Positions 11,948-25,010 of a stretch of 64,000 nt of DNA are shown here, piece by piece. The DNA comes from Tricholoma matsutake (Eukaryota; Basidiomycota; Agaricomycetes; Agaricales; Tricholomataceae). The number at the start of each line of letters is the position of its first letter. Position 1 is the stretch's first letter. A program made the position numbers and the translations under genes. The notes under the pieces are model-generated. The model saw only the letters and a list, made by a program, of their open reading frames with translations, did not search any database and was not told the origin of the DNA. The stretch spans positions 9,858,001 to 9,922,000 of the forward strand of contig AP026539.1 of the NCBI GenBank assembly GCA_026075535.2, written 5' to 3'.

Positions 11948-12280
11948 TCAACGACCGGTTATACTAGCTTGGAAGTTGGTCAAGTTCCGGCCCGGAATGC
12001 CGAGGGCGCGTACAATTCTCTGCATGTTCAGGCATCTGTGCAGAAGGTACTTCAAGTTACTGGGATTAATGTCGTACTCTATAAAAGAACTTGCGTATCC
12101 AGGCCTGCAGCCTGCTTCCAAAAGAATACATTTTGCCTTCTCAGACACAACAGCAAGTACTAGTGTTTTGAATCATTTCCAGGCTTCACGAATGATACTT
12201 AATATTCAAACTCATACACCTGACGCAGTCAACGCAGAATATTCTGGAAGTTGACTCGCCTTGTCCGAGTTGTTCTTCAT
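11948..12280 (-). CDS. small unknown protein, 90 aa, two exons
   Basis: Exon 1 12280-12220 and exon 2 12159-11948, with intron GTGTAT...CACTAG, give 91 codons including the stop. The protein begins MKNNSDKASQLPEYSALTAS and contains CILLEAGCRPGYASSF, a Tyr/Asn-rich YDINPSNLKYLLHRCLN helix and GIPGRNLTNFQ. I do not recognise the family. The evidence for a real gene is the clean splice pattern, start context and protein-like composition. It stands on the same strand as the Kar5-like gene and stops 11 bases before that gene's ATG. It could be a separate short gene, the first cistron of a shared transcript, or a long upstream ORF controlling the Kar5-like gene. Confidence 0.5.
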
Positions 12281-12589
12281 AGACAAAAGTGTTTCCAAGA
12301 AGCTACTAGGTTACAGGTAGCAACTTGTACGTTCAATTTCTAAGATTTATTATTACAGTCTGCTGTTTATTAAGTTTTGTATTCCGAAGAAAGATCGTTG
12401 TGATTATAAAAGAGCGGCAGTCTCGGAGTATGAATGCAATTAGCTAGGAGCGAAATACTACGCTGTTCACGATATTATTTAACGATTAGAGGAATCGAGT
12501 ATCGTAGATGCGATAGAGCGATAAGGAATGTGGTTGAATCGGATTGAATGTAGTAAATAAGAGAGTGATTTAATGATGCATGGAAAGGA
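12281..12589. other. intergenic region, nothing recognised
   Basis: About 310 AT-rich bases between the stop of the gene at 12590 (minus) and the start of the 90-residue gene (minus). They are presumably the 3' region of the former and the promoter of the latter. No motif stands out. Confidence 0.4.
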
Positions 12590-13726
12590 TTAGTGGCGTT
12601 CAGAGTGGGCATGGTCTGGTCGTCTCCGAGCCGCTGCACCTGAATGAGCTTGGAACTCCCAGTAAGCAGGACCTTCGTTCTCTACCCAATCACCTGTGAT
12701 AGGATTTCGTTCGAAATCACCGTCCTGGTAACAATATCGCTGTTGGAGTAGCTTCAAGAGAGGGTTGCGAAGGGCGGGGTCCATCCGTACGGTCTCACCC
12801 GGATGATAGCTCCCGACGTCATGGCGAGCTAAACTCTCTTCGAAGAGGGCTTGCTCATGCGTGCAACCACAGTTGAGATAACCTGGGGGAGCGTTCCGCG
12901 GAGGAAATGCGCGACGTTCCCGCCTAGAATCATGCCACGCACACAGGGCATTTCCCGCACGGTTTAAAGAACAGAACATGCGCATTCGAGCTTCTGTGCG
13001 GGCCTTCCACGATGCTTGGAAAGCGGAAGACGGAGGCGGGGTAGACACAGGCGTGGAGAGTCCACTGTAGCCACATCCTGCGGCGGATGTGCGCATCGTT
13101 TCTAGCGCAGAACGTGCCCTGGCACACTCAATCTCCAACTCACGCACTTTTCGGCGAAGATTGGTAACCTCCTTCTCGAGTCGTCCTTCAGCGGACATTG
13201 AAGAATCGGACCCATTATATGAAGTACGGCTGGCGCAACTATAACCAGGAAATGGAGTACTGTTCGCAGTCAATTCGCCTGGCATGAAAGCCATATTTCC
13301 TAGGCCGGCAACAGAATATGAAGGGTTCTGCAATACAAGCGACAATTGCTGAGAATCAATCTGTTGATCTGTGTTCCAATCGCTCGCAGGGTAGCAAGCA
13401 TCGTCTTGAGTTGCAGAGCTGCTCTGTCCAGAATGGGATGAGAGGCTCGTACTTCCTATAGCGCCGGTCAGGGTTGATGTAAGACTGGAATTCGAGCTGG
13501 CCTCAGAAGAATCCGGCAAATGGCCCACAAATTCCTGATTTCGATATATTAAATCCTGCAACGGCAAAAGAAACGGCAGGCTTACAGGCACGAACGATTG
13601 ACCATAAGAGTACGTGACAATGTCAGGGTCACTGGCAGAACCCTGACGTTGGGTGTTGGGATGTAATCTCCCAACGCCGCTTCTTGCTCCAGAGGACCAA
13701 AGTCCGCACGCGGAAGAGGATGTCAT
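12590..13726 (-). CDS. unknown protein with short coiled coil, 378 aa
   Basis: A single open frame from an ATG at 13726 to the stop at 12590. Residues 1-180 are Ser/Thr/Gln-rich. Around residues 185-220 lies a heptad segment (RLEKEVTNLRRKVRELEIE) resembling a leucine-zipper or short coiled coil, but without a classical bZIP basic region before it. The C-terminal 120 residues look folded (HDSRRERRAFPPRNAPPGY, CGCTHEQALFEESL, RMDPALRNPLLKLLQQRY, DGDFERNPITGDWVENEGP). A GTAAGC...TTGCAG pair in the first third could define a 30-base intron, but the frame is open through it. Function not recognised; a DNA-binding or dimerising regulator is possible. Confidence 0.75.
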   Translation of the reverse strand: MTSSSACGLWSSGARSGVGRLHPNTQRQGSASDPDIVTYSYGQSFVPVSLPFLLPLQDLIYRNQEFVGHLPDSSEASSNSSLTSTLTGAIGSTSLSSHSGQSSSATQDDACYPASDWNTDQQIDSQQLSLVLQNPSYSVAGLGNMAFMPGELTANSTPFPGYSCASRTSYNGSDSSMSAEGRLEKEVTNLRRKVRELEIECARARSALETMRTSAAGCGYSGLSTPVSTPPPSSAFQASWKARTEARMRMFCSLNRAGNALCAWHDSRRERRAFPPRNAPPGYLNCGCTHEQALFEESLARHDVGSYHPGETVRMDPALRNPLLKLLQQRYCYQDGDFERNPITGDWVENEGPAYWEFQAHSGAAARRRPDHAHSERH

Positions 13727-14431
13727 TATACCAATTTCTTCAACGCGAGGTGAGATATGTGCTTATATTCGTTTGGTGCCAGCCAAGGAAAGCAACGAGC
13801 TATGCCGACCACGACGCGGCGCCGAGATAGAGAAGTCCGCCAAAGAAGTGAGGTAATATCTGAGGTGATGATGAAAGCTGATGTTCGAAAGGGTCCTCTT
13901 TAAAGCCAACAGACGCCGCATCCAGGGGATCCAAGCTGTAGTCAGCATAAGTCTTGAATTCTCACATGATTGTAGGCAGTGCAGATCGTGTGTGTATAGC
14001 AGACCAGCGACGATGGCGCGTTGGGAGCTTCAATTGTAGGTCGCACGGACAATGAATGCGGTCCACTCGCCGCTTGCGTCGTGATCAAGCAGTGAAGTTG
14101 CGAAGGTAATACCCAAAACCTGACAACTATAAGAAAGATACGCATGCGACAGGCTGTACATGCTGCGATGACGTTGTGTTACCCAGCTTTTTGCGAGTGC
14201 GTATTGAATATTGATGTTGTACATAATAATATGTCAGTCACAAAAGTACAAGACTCCTAGATTGGAGTGAAGTACCACAAGGCTCTACGAAACCAGTTTA
14301 GAAATCTCAGGAGGCTTGGACAATCGTCCAAGTACCTAGACTGATAGAATCACCGATATCAGATTGGTCCCTCTTGTAAATTACACAAGAGCATACAAAG
14401 CTTGTTTCAACCTTGAACTTCAGAATAAGTG
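13727..14431. other. intergenic region, nothing firmly recognised
   Basis: About 700 bases between the coiled-coil gene and the Som1-like gene. They hold a 61-codon minus frame at 13763-13948 and shorter frames, none with domain or splice support. This is likely the promoter of the 12590-13726 gene plus the 3' end of the Som1-like gene. Confidence 0.4.
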
Positions 14432-14831
14432 TTACATTGCTTTTCCATTGTCCTTGTTGTAGAGAATAACATTTCGCCACGTTTTCCCTTCCTTCTCTAT
14501 TTTTCTGGAAGATACAAAGAATCAGAATAGATGGAAATACCCCGAAAAGGGGTATGGCGCACCTGGTGTCTGGAGGAACATCAACCTCCCCTGTTGTCAT
14601 GTCTATATTCGCCATAGTTGTAATCTCGACCGTTGGTCGGTCAGGACATCTACTTACAAGTCAGCTTTAGCACCATTCACTCTCCCAGACTACTGACATC
14701 TTGAAGAGGCGCGGAATGGGGAAACAGTGAAGCTGAGATGAACTTTCTGAAGTCTCAACATTACAAGTATACTGGACAATCTCTGCAATACGGCATTTCC
14801 CTGGCGGAATGTTGTCGTGCTTGGTTGCCAT
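14432..14831 (-). CDS. Som1-like mitochondrial inner membrane protease accessory protein, 97 aa, three exons
   Basis: Exons 14831-14698, 14649-14563 and 14504-14432 with introns GTCAGT...AAGTAG and GTGCGC...TTCCAG sum to 98 codons. The protein starts MATKHDNIPPGKC and contains RIAEIVQYTCNVE, LHCFPIPRLFKICPDRPTVEIT and GKTWRNVILYNK. The spacing of Cys, QY-C, C-x-P-x-x-RLF-x-x-C and the VE-T end matches, from memory of the family, the fungal Som1 group. Som1 works with the inner membrane peptidase (IMP) complex that removes sorting signals of intermembrane-space proteins. It is divergent from adenosylhomocysteinase, with 163 bases between the two starts. The assignment rests on this short motif pattern. 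Confidence 0.6.
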
Positions 14832-14994
14832 ACGATGCAGGAAGATAACTTTGAAACTTGATGAGTCATGTAATTATTTAAATAATTACTGAGTGTTACC
14901 CGGGTCACGTGCATCAAAATAGAATCGTTCGGATATCACTGATCCCGTATCTTTCTTGCCCTTTACCCACAGATTTTTTTTTCCTGGTCGAAAA

Positions 14995-16867
<1,873 letters not shown>

Positions 16868-18943
16868 TTGTCTCTTGATGCGCCCGTAGGCATCGACGGC
16901 CTCAACGTGCCCTCGCCAATACAGAGGATCTTATTGTGTGGATGTCGTGATTCGTTCAGAAAGAGTAGTGCTCTTGGCTGGCGGCAGGCAAACTATTAGA
17001 TGGAACTATGGAGTCGTAGCGGGATGGTTGATGTAGCTGTAGGCCTCAACGAGCCTTTGGTGTAAGGGGCCTCAACGGCCTTGCTTTGGATTTTGTGAGA
17101 TAGCCCAATCACAAGCTTTTGAACGTTTCATTTGTGAAGGCAAAATGGTGGATGCCGGTTATGTATTTTCCATCAGATTCACTTGAACGTACCAAGCATG
17201 TTTTTATTGACCGTTTTCAGGTTGTACTTATCTTCTGTTTATTTAGGTAATGATTGAGGCCATGCAAAGCCTTGTGAATCGTGAGACAATCATTGCCCGT
17301 CGAGAGGTGGTTTTGTCCGATGACGGCAGCCGCTGTGTCCAAATTCTCTGCGCTTGGTCCTGTTGATCATACATCTGTACCAGAGCCAACGGAGAAGGAA
17401 AGTTCAGCGCCATGGATCATTCGAAAGCTGGTTGGTGTGGGTATCTCAACAGAGTGCAGCAGATGTTGACCAACCACTGATACTTCATAGTGTAGTCGAT
17501 GACAGGCAGAATCGCCATGTCGTCGTACGAATTGTCGAGGGCGGCCGGAACAACCGTCATTTACTTTCCCCCAGCAAATCCTCGTTGATTTATTTGGATT
17601 CATGAGGCTGATAGATCTTTGCGTTGCTGTACTATTAGTCTGTCCTTGCCATGTATTCGGATTAGAGATCTTGCGGTGCATACTGTGGTTGTTGCGACGG
17701 TGCGTATATCATCATGATTGGGGAAAGATCCGTGGCGGCTATTGCTGTTCCACTGTAAATCCCTATATTTCAAGCCTGACTACTTCTGGACTCTAGCATG
17801 GAACCGGTATCCGACACAGTCGTCGGCTCATTGGCGATTCTACATAAAGTGGTTTTACATACTGGGTTTGACCTGGCGACCCATGATCTCGTCATTGAAC
17901 ACTGAACAGCCGATAATTTAGCGTTTTGCCTATCCATTCGGAACGACTTCAGACGACCGGCGTAAGGAGCTGCTCATCACACTCAGGTATGAGCACGTAG
18001 TGACGGATGCTGCGCTCGGGTTTTATCGCAGCTCTGTTCAGCTGTGGGTTTTCGCCTTTTAAGTTTGGAATCTAGTGAGCAGAGATCCATCGTTGTTTGC
18101 GAGTGTTATAGATTACTTAAGGATGGTTTTCACCAGGGGCCGATCATACCGCGAACCAGGCTTAGCTTCAAAGCCTGGACATTTTCTATACAAAGTGGCT
18201 AATTGTGTTCAGTTGGAGATAAAAGATCTTGATTGTTATCGAGCGGCACAAGTGACTACAGGATAGGCCAAATTTTACTCGCAGAATCTGTGTACAACGA
18301 TCGCTCTATGTGATTCTCCTTCACACCTGTCACACCGAACAGCACAGCAACTTCCGGAACGTGTTCAGCCGCTCTCGATCGCCCTCTGCACTAACGAGAT
18401 TGCCTCCACGACGGATGGTAGTGCTGTTGGTGGGTTTGAAGCCGCACAGGAAGATATATGGAGCACGGGTGCTAGGCCAGGGGAGAGTGTGAGTAGATCA
18501 AGATAGGCGCGGTATTTATGGAGAATTCCATAATAAGGGTGCTGGTCGACATTGGCCTCTCCAACACAAAAAGAAAAAAAGAAAAAAAGAACTGTATCCT
18601 TTGCAGATTTACCACTAGTATTGCCCGCCCATGCGAGCGCCCATGTAGGCATTATTGCCCTGTCGGTTTGAAATCAGTTATTACGGCAATATGAAATGGG
18701 GCAAAGATGGAGTAGAGTGATGTTGTCCTTCTTGTGGTTCTCTGTTCCTTTGCCATTTACAGCGACAGTAGATATGAGAGACGAAGATGTGGAGCTCATG
18801 CATCGTGATGCACAGGATACCGCTAGACCGTGGGAAGATCGTGGACGCGGCCAATTAACGCAGCGCGCGACGATCTCCTTCTTGACTTTGTACCACAAGT
18901 TTCTCATTGCAATTCAACTGTTCATCCTTGCGTGTATTCTCTT
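16868..18943. other. 2.1-kb region without a supported gene
   Basis: Downstream of adenosylhomocysteinase and upstream of the La-motif gene. Several frames of 60-104 codons exist (the longest on the minus strand at 17367-17681), but none shows domains or consistent splicing. A poly-A/G tract (AAAAAGAAAAAAAGAAAAAA type) lies near 18570-18592. The last few hundred bases presumably contain the promoter and 5'UTR of the La-motif gene. Confidence 0.4.
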
Positions 18944-21900
18944 ATGGTCTCACCAGCCATTACATCTCCTCAAAAAGTTCCACCCCTTTCTTACGCTGAT
19001 CGTGCAAAGAAAGCCCAGAATATCAAGTCTCCCATCTCCTCGCTCCCTCCACGCAATCCTGCTCATTCTGTACCAATTACAAGTAGCAATTCAGCACCAT
19101 ACAACGACTCTTTAACCTCTTCATCAAGTGCTCAATCCGATGCAGGCGTCGATCTCGCCACACTCTCAGATGTACCCTCCTCTTCGGCTTCTGCACGCGC
19201 CAGTAATGATTTAGCAGCGAAAGCTTTATCTGTCGTCGCTGCTCATACATCATCCCAGAAATCTCCAGTGGTCAATGTTTGGAATATACGAATGGAACAA
19301 CTGGCTGCTGCTCGTGCGGCATTGACAAAGGCGCTAGCAAAGGAAACCCCTCCAGATTCCCAGGATATGCCTCCATCGCCACAGACCCCTTTCAAGTCAC
19401 CTTCGGCTCCGACTCCGAATACTTCACATGGTCCGAGCGCAACGGTGAACGGTGTGGCTTCTACAAGTGACGAAGCAGAACACGACCCGTTCATCGTGCG
19501 CACCAACGCAAACACCAATCGTGCCTCAAAACCTCTTCCACCCCCGGTTGACGACACCGATAGTTGGCCCCAAGTCGGTAAGGCTGCTGCTTCCACCGCC
19601 AATACAACGGCGATCCATCTCGGTGATAGCATGACTCGCAACGGACCCGAGAATGATCAAGTAGCACGCGTGTCTAGGAAGAGTGCGTCTTCATAATTGC
19701 TTTCCTTCTACCCATTGCCTTGTCAAATGTCCACTCTGTGATTCTTTCCACTTTACTAATTACTTGCCGATTCTGTTTACTGATTTTTCCTTGGCTCATT
19801 CGTCTTGCTTTGATTGGGTCCACAGGTGAAAAAACTAAATGGGTGCCCATACCATCCAAAGAACTTCAAACTACCGCAGACGCCCTTGCCAAGCCTTCCA
19901 AACGACAAAGTCGGAAAGGTCAGCAGCATACAAACTACTCACAAGTAGGACCGCGTTCAGGCACCCATACCGCTGACGGATCTACCTCTGGGTCGGCCCA
20001 ATCACAAAGTCGGGGGCACTCTGTGTCGCATTCTGCTTCTCACTCTAGAGTTCAAAGTCGCTCGGAAAGTATACAATCTAGCCCACACGTTCCTCGAGAA
20101 AGGTACTTGCCGGCCGATGACGCGTATGGGCAGGGCCTTGTGAATCATAAGACTAACAACCGATCTTCCAGGCCGAGCTCACCACCATTAGTCGTTCGGC
20201 TACATCTTCAACCTGCACGTTCAGGTGTTGATCTCAACATCTCTTCAAGCAATGGAACATATCCGGCACCGAGCTATGATCAAGTTGGAGTTCAGACATC
20301 GGATGATTCAGCTTCCTCCCACCCTCAACACCCCACTCCACAATCCCAGCAATACTATTATCATCCCACTGCCCATGTGCCGATGTATCCACAGCCAAGC
20401 GGTTACCCACGCCAGAGCGCCACCCCGCCGTTACTGCCAGTCCATTACACCAGTCCTGGAGTATCCTATCCTATCTATGCTCCTTACGCAGTATATGACT
20501 ACCATAATTCAGCTTCGCATTATGGCTATTGGAATGCTAACCAGAGCCACCCGGGATCGGGAACGCACAGTCCTGCGTATCCCACGCCACAAGCAGGTCT
20601 CCTCTACTATTTTACGCATCATGCGCTGACATACACACAACAGCAAAAGCCGCAACAGTATCCTCCATTGCGTGGGGTGCTGCCCGGACCATCACCTCGC
20701 GAACAGTTTCAGGCTGTGGCGGGATACAAGGAGGTTGCTGTTGGCAAAGAATTGCCAGTCGTGTTTGGGAGCATTGGAATGCCGGGAGCAAGTCAATCTT
20801 CTAGCCCAGCACCTTTGCCCACCAGAAAGCTTAACCGGATGCAAGGTGGTGATAGAGAGGAAGCAGGGGAGGATGAGAGGGCTTTCACGATGTTCTCAAT
20901 TGGTGTTGCACCTAGCGAGAGTCGGTCGCGTTTAAGGGCGAGAACATCGTCCAAGGCGCGCAGTAGGACAACGACGGCGTCAACGTCTGAGTTGGAGGTG
21001 AAAGCAGAGGGCGAGGTGGAAAGCAGTACGCCTGCCAGCACAGAGTCCAAGTTCATCGATTTGACGGACTCTCAGGAGTTAAGGTGGGAGTTTGGCACCA
21101 CGACGTCGTCCCTCCGAGAAGATGCCTCAGTGCGCTCGCCATCGGCCTCTCCCGAAAACCTCCAAGTTGATATGGGGACATTACATAGCTCATTGCATCA
21201 CCCTTTACCTCCAGTGTTGCCCTCCATTACCGGCTTTGGGGTTCATTCTGGAATGGTGTACAGGTCTACTTCTGGATCTCCCTCAGGGGAAGTGCTGACG
21301 GGAGCACTCAAAGCAGTGTCTATATCACCGCATGCGGAGGGAGCACTGTCGTCTGCCAGGTCGCGCAATGTGGCTTCTGGTGATGATTTTGAAGTGAAAG
21401 ACTTCGGATATGGTTTCGGGCCTGCGAGTGGCACCGGTCGTGCACCGGTCATCACACGAGAGGAGAGAGAGGCGAGGGAGCAAGAAAACAGGAGGGAGAG
21501 GGTGAAGGAGAGTATAGAGAAGGAGAGGGAGAGGGAGGAGAGAGACAGGATAGAACATGAGTTGCAGATAATAGAGGTGAAGGATCACGAGTACGAGAGG
21601 GATCGAGAGCAGGAGATTCTGGACATGCCCGTGCGTCTGAGGCGCGGAAGTTACAATGGAGGTGTTGGATATGACCGAGGTGAAAGAGGTGGGCGGAGAG
21701 GGCGCGGGATGAATGGGTTTGGAAGAGGTTATTACAGCCGTCGTGGTGGTGGCTTCCAGCAACATATCCCACAGCAGCAGCAACACCAACAACAACCATT
21801 TACCCTCACACCACCACAAGCCGTCTTTCAACCCCTCCAAACTGTGGGTGAACCACCAAACGGGTATTATGCTCAACATCAACCTCCGTACATAACTCCT

Positions 21901-22673
21901 GGATATGAAGCGCATCCACCTCCGACAACCGCTCCTACAGTTCCTCATACCTCTCCACCGGTCCCGGTCCCGGTGACAACCATCTCATTCCCTCTTGATC
22001 CGACTCGTTGGTACTTGCTTGGCCAGCTTGAGTACTATCTTAGTCCCCAGAATATGGTGCAGGACTTTTTCCTTCGACAACAGGTATTCTCGCTTCTCAT
22101 GTTTTAAGGGCAAGTTCTGAATGTGTGTTTTAAATCGCGCAGATGGACGCAAGGGGATGGGTTCCGGTATCCCTGATTGCGTCGTTTAACCGTGTCAGGC
22201 AGTTGACCATGGATATGCATCTTGTTCGAGATGTTCTCTTGTTATCGTCCATGGTGCAGGTCAAGGGTGACTGGGTGCGCATGAACGGTTGGGAACGGTA
22301 TGTGCTGCCAGATGCTGCAGCCAGTGATGTAGAGAAAATGGACTACGGATCTCCTGAGACGTATGCCCAGTCATTCCAGGAGGAGGAGAAAAGTGGATAT
22401 GTGCAGACGTATGGCGATGATTTTCATGCGCATGGAGAAGCACATACTTATGGTGAATCTCCATCGCATGGTGAGGTTTACAATGACTTGTCAGTGGTGG
22501 AGGGAGAGCCGGGTGGAGATGCGAATGGCGACGCAGAGGAGGATATCGACGATGACTGTGAGGAGGAGGAGGAGGAGGAGGAGGAGGAAGACGATGAGGA
22601 GGATGTGGTCTTCGTGATGAATCACGACGATGACGGACAACTATGGCCACCCGAGCGATCCATCTCAAGCTGA
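18944..22673 (+). CDS. La-motif (HTH La-type) RNA-binding protein, LARP1/Sro9-like, 1175 aa
   Basis: Exons 18944-19682, 19826-22083 and 22143-22673 sum to 1176 codons; introns are GTGCGT...CCACAG and GTATTC...GCGCAG. The start MVSPAITSPQK is the first ATG of the frame with a protein-like follow-on (KVPPLSYADRAKKAQN). The first 700 residues are disordered (Ser/Pro/Gln/Tyr-rich), with an EWEFG-like LRWEFG box and a stretch of charged repeats (REEREAREQENRRER). An Arg/Gly-rich RGG-like patch (GGRRGRGMNGFGRGYYSRRG) precedes the La motif: DPTRWYLLGQLEYYLS, QNMVQDFFLRQQMD, GWVPVSLIASFNRVR and LVRDVLLLSSMVQV. The protein ends in an acidic Glu/Asp tail. Such proteins bind mRNA 3' ends and act in translation or mRNA stability in the cytoplasm. 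I see no DM15 repeats, so it is closer to the Sro9/Slf1 type than to metazoan LARP1. Confidence 0.9.
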
Positions 22674-23174
22674 ACAAAAGTCAAATCTGGCTTTCAACGA
22701 TTTGCTTTTTTGGACAATTCGTTTCGATAGCTCGACGGGCTAGAGACGTGGGATACAAACAACGCAGGCTCATTGCCAAGACATATTCTCTACTGGGGTT
22801 TTTAGTCCAACTGTTATTATACTTGCTGCTTATTTTGTTTCTACCTGCAGCGTTGCAGAGCTTGGTAGGAACGTCGTAAATACGCCGCCATGTTGTGCCG
22901 TGGCCGTCGGTAGTTAATCCCGCCGGGTGTTGTTTTAGTGGAAAGTATGTACATCGGCTAGCATGCAAGGTCGGACGAGCATAACTCGATCCTGAAGCGC
23001 CTCAGTATATACACACATATATATATGGTGATTGTGTGGCTGCACCTCGCTGGCCTTGCTGTTCCGATGTGACACGCGTGTTGGTCACGCGGACGGGTCA
23101 TGTGAGATGCATGGAAAGTCATGACGCAACCGTTCCGCTCGGCGCTGTCTCTTCTTTAACCGCCATCTCAAAAC
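22674..23174. promoter_or_regulatory. intergenic region upstream of the Pmp3-like gene
   Basis: 500 bases with an alternating TATATACACACATATATATAT tract near 23006-23026 and no supported ORF. It should contain the 3'UTR of the La-motif gene and the promoter of the Pmp3-like gene. Confidence 0.4.
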
Positions 23175-23630
23175 ATGGTCAGAACTTCGGACGTTATCCT
23201 CATTCTCGTGAGTTCGGCTTTTTATCAACTCCATTGTCTGGCAAGTCACGGATAGTCTAGGTTACCATTATTTTTCCACCAGCTGCCGCGGCAATGGTGA
23301 CAGGGTGCAGCTGTGATCTTCTCATCAACATTTGCCTGACTATGTGAGAACATTAGAAAACTGATGTGCTAATGACTGTAATGACTTGGACAGTCTTGGA
23401 TACATACCTGGGCACATACATGCATTCTGGCTTATCTACAAGAAGATGCAGGCTGAGGAGCGATACGGCAATGGTGGATTCATCTGTGAGACTTGTTCTG
23501 AGTTTGAACATGGAGCTTTGATATGCTGATTTTTTTTTGTTTTGCAGATATCGGGAATGGAACATACGAACCCCTATATCAGAATGTTGAAGGACCTGGA
23601 CAGGCGGACTATGGTGCTACAAGTCGATAG
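23175..23630 (+). CDS. Pmp3/UPF0057-type plasma membrane proteolipid, 96 aa, four exons
   Basis: Exons 23175-23207, 23261-23343, 23394-23485 and 23548-23630 total 97 codons. The protein starts MVRTSDVILIL and has the family pattern of two membrane spans. The first is rich in Pro and Ala (IFPPAAAAMVTGCSCDLLIN). The second contains ILGYIPGHIHAFWLIYKKM. A C-terminal extension typical of filamentous fungi follows (AEERYGNGGFIYIGNG). Pmp3 proteins affect plasma membrane potential and cation/salt tolerance. The middle intron boundaries are confirmed by the conserved CDLLINICLTILGYIPGH run. Confidence 0.92.
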
Positions 23631-24400
23631 TTGTTGATAGTTGTTTGTAAGATAACGAAGTGGGCAATTCCGGCTATAGCCGCGTCAGCCGGATTTGGGT
23701 GCTTATGTAATAAATTGGCCAAAACAGTGACCCCACTGTCTCCACTCAAATTTTGAGTTTGTACATGGTTCTCCCCAGTCAAATGAGACATGTAGCCATG
23801 TTATTATATACTCAGGCCCAAACTCCAAGGCCCTCTTTGGCCAACCTCTCATTGTTGCTTGGCTGTCACAATAAATTCAGAACTGATTATAGGAGTAATG
23901 GAATACCAGCACATGTGAAACAAATTTGCAATTACTAAAAAGCTGAAAACATTGTTATCATTCCATCTTCCTAACACCCAGACATGGACAGCTTATCAGA
24001 GCTGCAAGCACATATCCTTGCATGTCAAGTGCAAAGGCAACTCTCTGAGACCACTGAACATGACTCCCAGCTGGACAACACAACTAACACACCAGGAGGA
24101 TTGATGTGATCCCATAGAGTTTGAGAATGGTCAAGATGGAGAGGATGAGCTCACAATGCTGATGGTCAACCAGATCGATACCATTGAGATGGGCCATGGT
24201 TATAAGTGGCACAAGGGTTTGTCAGCTGAGGCTGATGTTGACACAGAGAAGTTTTTAAAGGTTGGTGAAAAGTTATAATGTGACAGCAGTGCAACTCAGT
24301 GATGGCATAGACTCCAAATGTCTTCGAGCAAAACTTTATGATCTATGTTGCAACCCTACTATAAGGGCAACCTCAGCCTCTAGCAAAGGGAAATCCAAAG
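23631..24400. other. transition from host DNA to transposon DNA, unrecognised
   Basis: After the Pmp3-like gene the sequence turns AT-rich. From about 23983 on the plus strand it contains decayed coding-like stretches (MDSLSELQAHILACQ, then ELTMLMVNQIDTIEMGHGYKW) interrupted by stops. These resemble a fragment of a transposon ORF rather than a host gene, but I cannot name the family. Confidence 0.35.
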
Positions 24401-24764
24401 TTAAAATTATACTACATATTACAGGGATTGGAGGCACACCTAGAAAAGGAAATCCAAAGAGAAAACTCTGAGGACCCTTTGCCAATGCCCAGTATGTGTG
24501 AAGACTGCAAAAATCAAATAATAATCTAAAAATAGAAAAGGCAGAGATAGGCAGATCAAGGCCACTGAATGACATCATACCAAGAGGTAGATGTCAGAAG
24601 GGGTGCTCTGCCTCTAAATATAAAACTGTCAACATGCACAAACATGATAGAAAGGGAAATTAGTAATAAAATAAGGAAAAATCATAGAAAATGAAGAATA
24701 GAAGGAAATGAAGTGAGGAAAAATATAGGATGAACATAAAAAATAGGAGAAACACACAGGGCAC
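24400..24764 (-). repeat. probable 3' LTR remnant of gypsy element B
   Basis: On the minus strand, the chromodomain end of element B is followed by a long purine tract (24765-24810, blocks of GGGGG) and then TGCCCTGTGTGTTTC, the expected position and TG start of a 3' LTR. The LTR therefore begins at 24764 and runs leftward. Its far end is not identifiable, and 24400 is only an estimate. Confidence 0.4.
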
Positions 24765-24810
24765 CCCCCCGAGTCCCCCCTAGTCCCCTTACACCACCCC
24801 CTCTCTAAGA

Positions 24811-25010
24811 TGCATCACCCCAATGCATTTGAAATCATATATGACCAGAGTCAGTGACTTGAATGCGACGTGGTGCAGCAGTGTGCTGTCGATGGAATTC
24901 CTTGACTAACTGAGGGGCATTCACATTGGACTCTTCAACCTATGAGTTCTCCTCATACCCATAACCCTTCCAGTGCACCAAATACTGGAGTTTTCCTTGG
25001 TGCAACCGGC
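24811..25010 (-). pseudogene. gypsy element B, C-terminal chromodomain fragment
   Basis: The minus frame reads LQYLVHWKGYGYEENS, a chromodomain, then a stop and VNAPQLVKEFHRQHTAAPRR. It is the direct continuation of the pol reading frame that resumes at 32705 on the other side of element A. The two halves share the CCGGC duplication (25006-25010 and 32705-32709), proving that A inserted into B. Confidence 0.85.

Noticed and set aside
17367..17681. 104-codon minus frame downstream of adenosylhomocysteinase
   Set aside because: No domain, no splice-supported extension and no start context; treated as chance.
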